A stretch of DNA of 10,755 nucleotides from an uncultured Sulfitobacter sp. (GTDB taxonomy: Bacteria > Pseudomonadota > Alphaproteobacteria > Rhodobacterales > Rhodobacteraceae): NCBI GenBank assembly GCA_937923365.1, contig CALAIJ010000314.1, positions 1 through 10,755 on the forward strand. The letters are read 5' to 3'. The notes under the pieces were generated by a model. It ran no database searches, was not told the origin of the DNA, and saw only the letters and a list, made by a program, of their open reading frames with translations. Numbering within the stretch: position 1 is the stretch's first letter; each line of letters begins with the position of its first letter. Positions 7,669 through 10,755 of this stretch are shown here, piece by piece. The translations under genes and the position numbers were made by a program.

Positions 7669-7979
7669 GGGGTTCTCCTTGGATATGGCTGGTAGCGTGA
7701 TGACACGACTCAGCCCTGCGGCCTTACCGTAACATGCAGTTTGCCAAGTGCACCTTTATTCATCCTTAAAGCCTATTGTTTGCGCATTTTCTACAATCTG
7801 GGCAAGAAGCCTGAACTGTTCGGAAGACGGCAACTTCTCACCCCAATGTGAGCCAAAATTTAACACAATTCATCGTTTTCGCCCCATTTCGGCCACATTC
7901 TGGACCGATCTAGGACACAAGGCACCCAATCTGCGGGGCCCGACACTGGCTGGGGGGCCTGTTGTAGAGAACTCGTAAA
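7669..7979. promoter_or_regulatory. Divergent intergenic region between gdhA and the first VWA gene
   Basis: This 311-bp gap carries the gdhA promoter (minus) and the promoter of the VWA gene (plus). The gdhA ribosome binding site AAGGAG is at 7680-7675. The central part (about 7750-7880) is AT-richer than the flanks. It contains the repeat element at 7881-7900 listed separately, and a further leader segment at 7949-7961 also present before the second VWA gene. I could not place -35/-10 boxes with confidence. Confidence 0.6.
7881..7900 (+). promoter_or_regulatory. Conserved upstream element, copy 1 (first VWA gene)
   Basis: The 20-nt sequence GCCCCATTTCGGCCACATTC matches 18 of 20 bases of the element at 9684-9703 before the paralogous gene. 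It ends 79 nt before the ATG at 7980. Internally it is two imperfect CC(C/A)CATT units 11 bp apart, about one helical turn, as in sites for a regulator binding one face of DNA. An AT-rich stretch containing TTAA and GTTTT precedes both copies. It may be a regulator site or part of the promoter. Confidence 0.55.
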
Positions 7980-9464
7980 ATGTTTGCCGACACCGCAAAA
8001 AATCAGCATGCTGCCGCATCGCATCCTTCCCCTGTCCCCTTTGCCCAGAACGAAGACGGGTCGATGACCATTTTCGCCTGCTTCATGGTGGTGATGATGA
8101 TCATCGTGGGGGGCATCGGGGTGGACCTGATGCACAACGAGATGGAGCGCACACGGCTTCAGGGGGTCTCTGACCGCGCCGCACTGGCAGCGGCCGATCT
8201 GGATCAGGACATTGATCCGGCAGCGGTTGTGAACGACTACTTTGCCAAGTCAGGATTGGCGGACTTTGTTTCTGATGTGCAGGTGACTGACAACAACAAC
8301 ATCCGCGAAGTCACCGTCAACGCGTTCAAACCCATGCGCACGCAGTTCATGGGATATCTGGGCGTGGACACCCTGCCCGTTCCTGCGTCCTCCACCGCTT
8401 CCGAACTGGCGCGCAACATCGAGGTTTCGCTGGTGTTGGACATCTCCGGCTCCATGCGGTTCTCCAACCGGATGAACGATCTGCGTCCCGCCGCGCAAGA
8501 GTTCGTAGACCTTTTGCTGGATGACGGCGCGGATGAGTTCACGACAATCAGCCTGATCCCTTATGCGGGCCAGACCAATCCGGGCCCATTCATGTTTGAC
8601 CGTATGGGCGGGCAACGCCTGCCGGCCCAGCCACTGGATGCAGCCGACGGCGGCATTCCAGAGGCCGAAAGCCACGGTTTGCTGGACGCAGCCCTTCCCG
8701 GCGGCACGGGGCCGGATGCAGGCATCCGCTATGTCCATCCCAATGTGTCCTCTTGTATAGAGATGAACCCCGGCACCTTTCAGCATGACACTCTGCCCTC
8801 GGGTAACAGCGTGCAGGTTTCCCACTTTATGAACTGGCCTATTGCCGCTGCGGTGATGGACTGGGGCTGGTGCCCGCAGGACCAAACCTCGATCCAGTAC
8901 CTGTCCAATGATGCGGATGACCTGAAAGGTCTGATCGGCAGCATGCGGATGCACGATGGTACAGGCACACATTATGCCATGAAGTATGCCGTCTCCTTGC
9001 TGGATCCTTCCTCTCGTGGCGATGTGTCTGCATTGATTGGTGATGGTCAGGTAGCGCCAGAGTTTGACGGCCGGCCTGCAGATTACTCTGACCCAACGGC
9101 GGTCAAATACATCATCCTGATGACAGACGGCCAAATCACCGAGCAGGTGCGCCCGGACGATGCGATGGATCTGGAAAACCCGACACGTGAACTGGGCCGT
9201 GGTCGCGGTGGTGAGCGTATGCAGATCAGCACGGCAGGCACCAATGTGGCCAGCTTCTTTGCCCAGTGTGATCTGGCCAAAGGGCAATCGCCGCGCCCGG
9301 TTGTGGTCTACACCATCGCCTTTGAGGCACCCGGCACACCGGAGCAACAGATGCGCGACTGCGCCTCCTCGCCTGCGCATTTCTTTGCCGCGGACGGCAA
9401 CAGCATCGCCGGTGTCTTTGAGGCCATTGCCCGCCAGATCCAGAACCTGCGTCTGACAAACTGA
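7980..9464 (+). CDS. TadG-like membrane-anchored VWA domain protein, copy 1
   Basis: A 494-residue protein with a short cytoplasmic start, the signature NEDGSMTIF (24-32), one membrane segment (about 31-49), a TadG-type linker, and a periplasmic/surface VWA domain (about 147-490). The metal site (MIDAS) is complete: Asp154, Ser156 and Ser158 in LDISGSM, Thr328 in DGTGTHYAMKYA, and Asp383 in ILMTDG. An insertion of about 130 residues between the early VWA strands and Thr328 carries Cys259 and Cys298. The second pair, Cys430 (FFAQC) and Cys461 (MRDCASSPAHFF), is characteristic of TadG C-termini and likely forms a disulfide. The protein ends in the family-typical LRLTN. The ATG follows an in-frame stop 12 nt upstream and has only a weak GAGA ribosome site. 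The role is probably adhesion or envelope attachment; a ligand cannot be inferred. Confidence 0.85.
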   Translation: MFADTAKNQHAAASHPSPVPFAQNEDGSMTIFACFMVVMMIIVGGIGVDLMHNEMERTRLQGVSDRAALAAADLDQDIDPAAVVNDYFAKSGLADFVSDVQVTDNNNIREVTVNAFKPMRTQFMGYLGVDTLPVPASSTASELARNIEVSLVLDISGSMRFSNRMNDLRPAAQEFVDLLLDDGADEFTTISLIPYAGQTNPGPFMFDRMGGQRLPAQPLDAADGGIPEAESHGLLDAALPGGTGPDAGIRYVHPNVSSCIEMNPGTFQHDTLPSGNSVQVSHFMNWPIAAAVMDWGWCPQDQTSIQYLSNDADDLKGLIGSMRMHDGTGTHYAMKYAVSLLDPSSRGDVSALIGDGQVAPEFDGRPADYSDPTAVKYIILMTDGQITEQVRPDDAMDLENPTRELGRGRGGERMQISTAGTNVASFFAQCDLAKGQSPRPVVVYTIAFEAPGTPEQQMRDCASSPAHFFAADGNSIAGVFEAIARQIQNLRLTN

Positions 9465-9472
9465 CACTCCAA

Positions 9473-9510
9473 ACGGGCGGCAGCAATACGGGTCCGGTGC
9501 TGTCGCCCGT
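9473..9510 (+). terminator. Strong hairpin after the first VWA gene, without a T run
   Basis: ACGGGCGGCAGCA (9473-9485) pairs along 13 positions with TGCTGTCGCCCGT (9498-9510), with a single G-U pair, around a 12-nt loop. It begins 8 nt after the stop codon. The sequence after it (GGACGGAAAAGCC) has no T tract, so it is not a standard intrinsic terminator; it could be a 3'-end stabilising hairpin, a Rho-assisted terminator or an attenuation structure. Confidence 0.45.
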
Positions 9511-9683
9511 GGACGGAAAAGCCTGGTTGGTCCTGGATTATCCCGATGACCCCGATTGTTTCCCCTGCGGCACCAAAGGATCTGCCAGCAGCTTAAACGT
9601 TCTGAAAACAGCAACAAACACGCCGTTTCAGGGCCCTTAACAAGTGAAAATACCGTTAAAACTCAATGTTTTGCCCTCTTCGC

Positions 9684-9703
9684 GCCCCATTTCAGCCCCA
9701 TTC
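9684..9703 (+). promoter_or_regulatory. Conserved upstream element, copy 2 (second VWA gene)
   Basis: The 20-nt sequence GCCCCATTTCAGCCCCATTC differs at two positions from the element at 7881-7900 and ends 80 nt before the ATG at 9784. Here the 11-bp internal repeat is exact for the core CCCCATT. The right unit also begins a short inverted repeat (GCCCC at 9695-9699 with GGGGC at 9706-9710). Confidence 0.55.
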
Positions 9704-9771
9704 GCGGGGCACAAGATGATCAAGGATTTTTCCGTGACTTGTGTCGGCTCCCTCTCTGCTGGGGCGGCCTG

Positions 9772-9776
9772 AAAGG
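9772..9776 (+). promoter_or_regulatory. Ribosome binding site choosing between two in-frame ATGs
   Basis: AAAGG lies 7 nt before the ATG at 9784 but only 1 nt before the in-frame ATG at 9778. Normal spacing therefore favours 9784. Confidence 0.6.
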
Positions 9777-9783
9777 TATGACA

Positions 9784-10755
9784 ATGAAACGTAGCCAAGC
9801 CAAGATGAGCCAGCGGCAGGACGCCGTTCTGCAGTATCTGGGACAGTTTGCCAAACAGGAAAGCGGGATGATGACCCTCTTTGCCTGCTTCATGGTACTG
9901 ATGCTTGTGATGGTGGGCGGCATTGGTGCTGACCTGATGCGCAACGAATGGGAACGCACCCGCCTTCAGGCTGTTGCGGACCGTGCGGTTCTGGCGGCTG
10001 CCGACATGGAACAGTCACTGGACCCCGAAGCGGTTGTGCGCGACTACTTTGATAAGTCCGGCATGGGCAACTACGTGTCCTCCGTCACCGTGACCGACGG
10101 CCTGAACTTCCGCACCGTGGAAGTGGATGCCTCCACAATGATGAACACACAATTCATGGGTGCACTGGGTCAAAGCACCCTGCCCGTGCCTGCCAATGCC
10201 CGCGCCGAAGAAAAGGTCAACAAGGTTGAGATCTCCATGGTGCTGGACGTGTCAGGCTCGATGAATGACAACAACAAGATGAGCAACATGCAGGATGCTG
10301 CAGGGACGTTCATTGATACCGTTTTGTCGCCTGCGAACGCGGATTTGATCTCGATCAACCTCGTCCCCTATTCACAGCACGTGAATGCGGGTCCGTTGAT
10401 TTTTGACCGCCTGAACGTCAATCAGCTGCACAGCTATTCGCATTGTCTTGAGTTCGACAACGGAGAATTCAACACCACAACGCTGAACACATCGCGCTTC
10501 TATACGCAGATGCAACACTTCCAGTGGAACACCTATTCGATCCAGTCAGGCACCCAGCAGAACACACGCTATGACACCGTGTGCCCACGCTATAGCTACG
10601 AGCGGATCATTCCGACCAGCCAGAACCCGACATACCTCAAGCAGCAGATCAACCAGTTGAAGCCGCGTGCGGGTACGCAGATCTTCATTGGCATGAAATG
10701 GGCCGTTGCGATGTTGGATCCGTCCTTCCGCAGCATCAACCAAAGCCTGTCCTCA
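9784..10755 (+). CDS. TadG-like membrane-anchored VWA domain protein, copy 2, partial (runs off right edge)
   Basis: I translated 324 codons open to the last base. The protein parallels copy 1 throughout: signature QESGMMTLF (25-33), one membrane segment (about 32-50), a linker with NEWERTRLQAVADRAVLAAA (54-73), and a VWA domain from about 148. MIDAS residues Asp155, Ser157 and Ser159 (LDVSGSM) and Thr298 (RAGTQIFIGMKWA) are present; the final MIDAS Asp and the C-terminal cysteine pair lie beyond the window. The insertion between the early strands and Thr298 is shorter than in copy 1 but keeps Cys221 (HCLEF) and Cys267 (TVCP). More than half of the first 160 residues are identical to copy 1 by eye. 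An alternative start at 9778 adds two residues. A full protein of roughly 460-500 residues is expected. Confidence 0.85.
   Translation, partial: MKRSQAKMSQRQDAVLQYLGQFAKQESGMMTLFACFMVLMLVMVGGIGADLMRNEWERTRLQAVADRAVLAAADMEQSLDPEAVVRDYFDKSGMGNYVSSVTVTDGLNFRTVEVDASTMMNTQFMGALGQSTLPVPANARAEEKVNKVEISMVLDVSGSMNDNNKMSNMQDAAGTFIDTVLSPANADLISINLVPYSQHVNAGPLIFDRLNVNQLHSYSHCLEFDNGEFNTTTLNTSRFYTQMQHFQWNTYSIQSGTQQNTRYDTVCPRYSYERIIPTSQNPTYLKQQINQLKPRAGTQIFIGMKWAVAMLDPSFRSINQSLSS

Larger units (their letters stand above)
9465..9783 (+). promoter_or_regulatory. Intergenic region between the two VWA genes
   Basis: This 319-bp gap contains no credible gene. It holds, in order, a strong hairpin at 9473-9510, an AT-richer stretch (about 9595-9675), the upstream element copy 2 at 9684-9703, and a leader segment GCTGGGGCGGCCTG (9758-9771) that closely matches 7949-7961 before the first VWA gene. 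The presence of its own upstream element suggests the second gene has its own promoter in addition to any readthrough. Confidence 0.6.

Noticed and set aside
6235..7695. Long plus-strand open frame (486 codons) covering gdhA
   Set aside because: It lies exactly antisense to a clear glutamate dehydrogenase with intact motifs and a good ribosome binding site. The antisense product looks like no known protein, and GC-rich codon bias explains the lack of stops.
7748..7978. GTG-started 76-codon frame whose stop ends 1 nt before the first VWA gene's ATG
   Set aside because: The TAA-A-ATG junction looked like a coupled leader peptide, but there is no ribosome binding site, the frame contains the conserved upstream element, and no similar frame precedes the second VWA gene.
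8250..9617. Long minus-strand open frame (455 codons) covering the first VWA gene
   Set aside because: Antisense shadow of a gene with a complete MIDAS and family-typical C-terminus; rich in Arg/His/Cys with no recognisable domain.
1..10755. CRISPR arrays, tRNA/rRNA genes, transposases, integrases or attachment sites
   Set aside because: No regularly spaced repeats, no tRNA-like cloverleaf and no mobile-element proteins were seen on either strand.

Overview
The window looks like chromosomal DNA from a marine alphaproteobacterium of the Rhodobacterales/Roseobacter group. I infer this from the heterotetrameric sarcosine oxidase gene order (beta, delta, alpha), the GC-rich codon usage with AT-richer gaps, and the style of the TadE/TadG-like proteins. 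Protein families were recognised by reading translations; no database search was possible.

Layout. (1) Positions 1-3936, minus strand: a catabolic operon read from right to left as soxB, a small lipoprotein gene, soxD and soxA. The soxA gene runs off the left edge of the window. Junctions are tight: 16 nt between soxB and the lipoprotein gene, 3 nt between the lipoprotein gene and soxD, and an ATGA overlap between soxD and soxA. The enzyme oxidises sarcosine (N-methylglycine, an end product of choline/glycine betaine demethylation) to glycine, with the methyl carbon passing to tetrahydrofolate. (2) 3937-4434: a non-coding divergent gap. (3) 4435-6186, plus strand: a two-gene unit with a TadE-like pseudopilin and a TadG-N-domain protein that has a cysteine-containing, non-VWA C-terminal part. 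(4) 6197-6239: a strong bidirectional hairpin terminator. (5) 6238-7668, minus strand: a hexameric-type glutamate dehydrogenase. (6) 7669-7979: a divergent regulatory gap. (7) 7980-9464 and 9784 to the right edge, plus strand: two tandem paralogous TadG-like proteins, each with one N-terminal membrane anchor and a periplasmic von Willebrand factor A (VWA) domain with a MIDAS motif.

How the genes fit together. The sox genes and gdhA are carbon/nitrogen metabolism genes linked to methylated amines and ammonium/glutamate. The four plus-strand genes encode surface or envelope proteins that share a short N-terminal signature just before the membrane segment. None of the core Tad secretion genes (ATPase, secretin, TadB/TadC platform, prepilin peptidase) is in the window, so this is an orphan set of Tad-minor-pilin-like proteins broken up by gdhA. 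The two VWA genes look like a segmental duplication that includes their upstream regions: a 20-nt element (18/20 matching) with an 11-bp internal repeat sits 79 and 80 nt before the two start codons.

Most of the window is ordinary. The points most worth a second look are the duplicated VWA promoter element, the orphan envelope protein set, the non-VWA TadG-like protein, and the lipoprotein gene embedded in the sarcosine oxidase operon.
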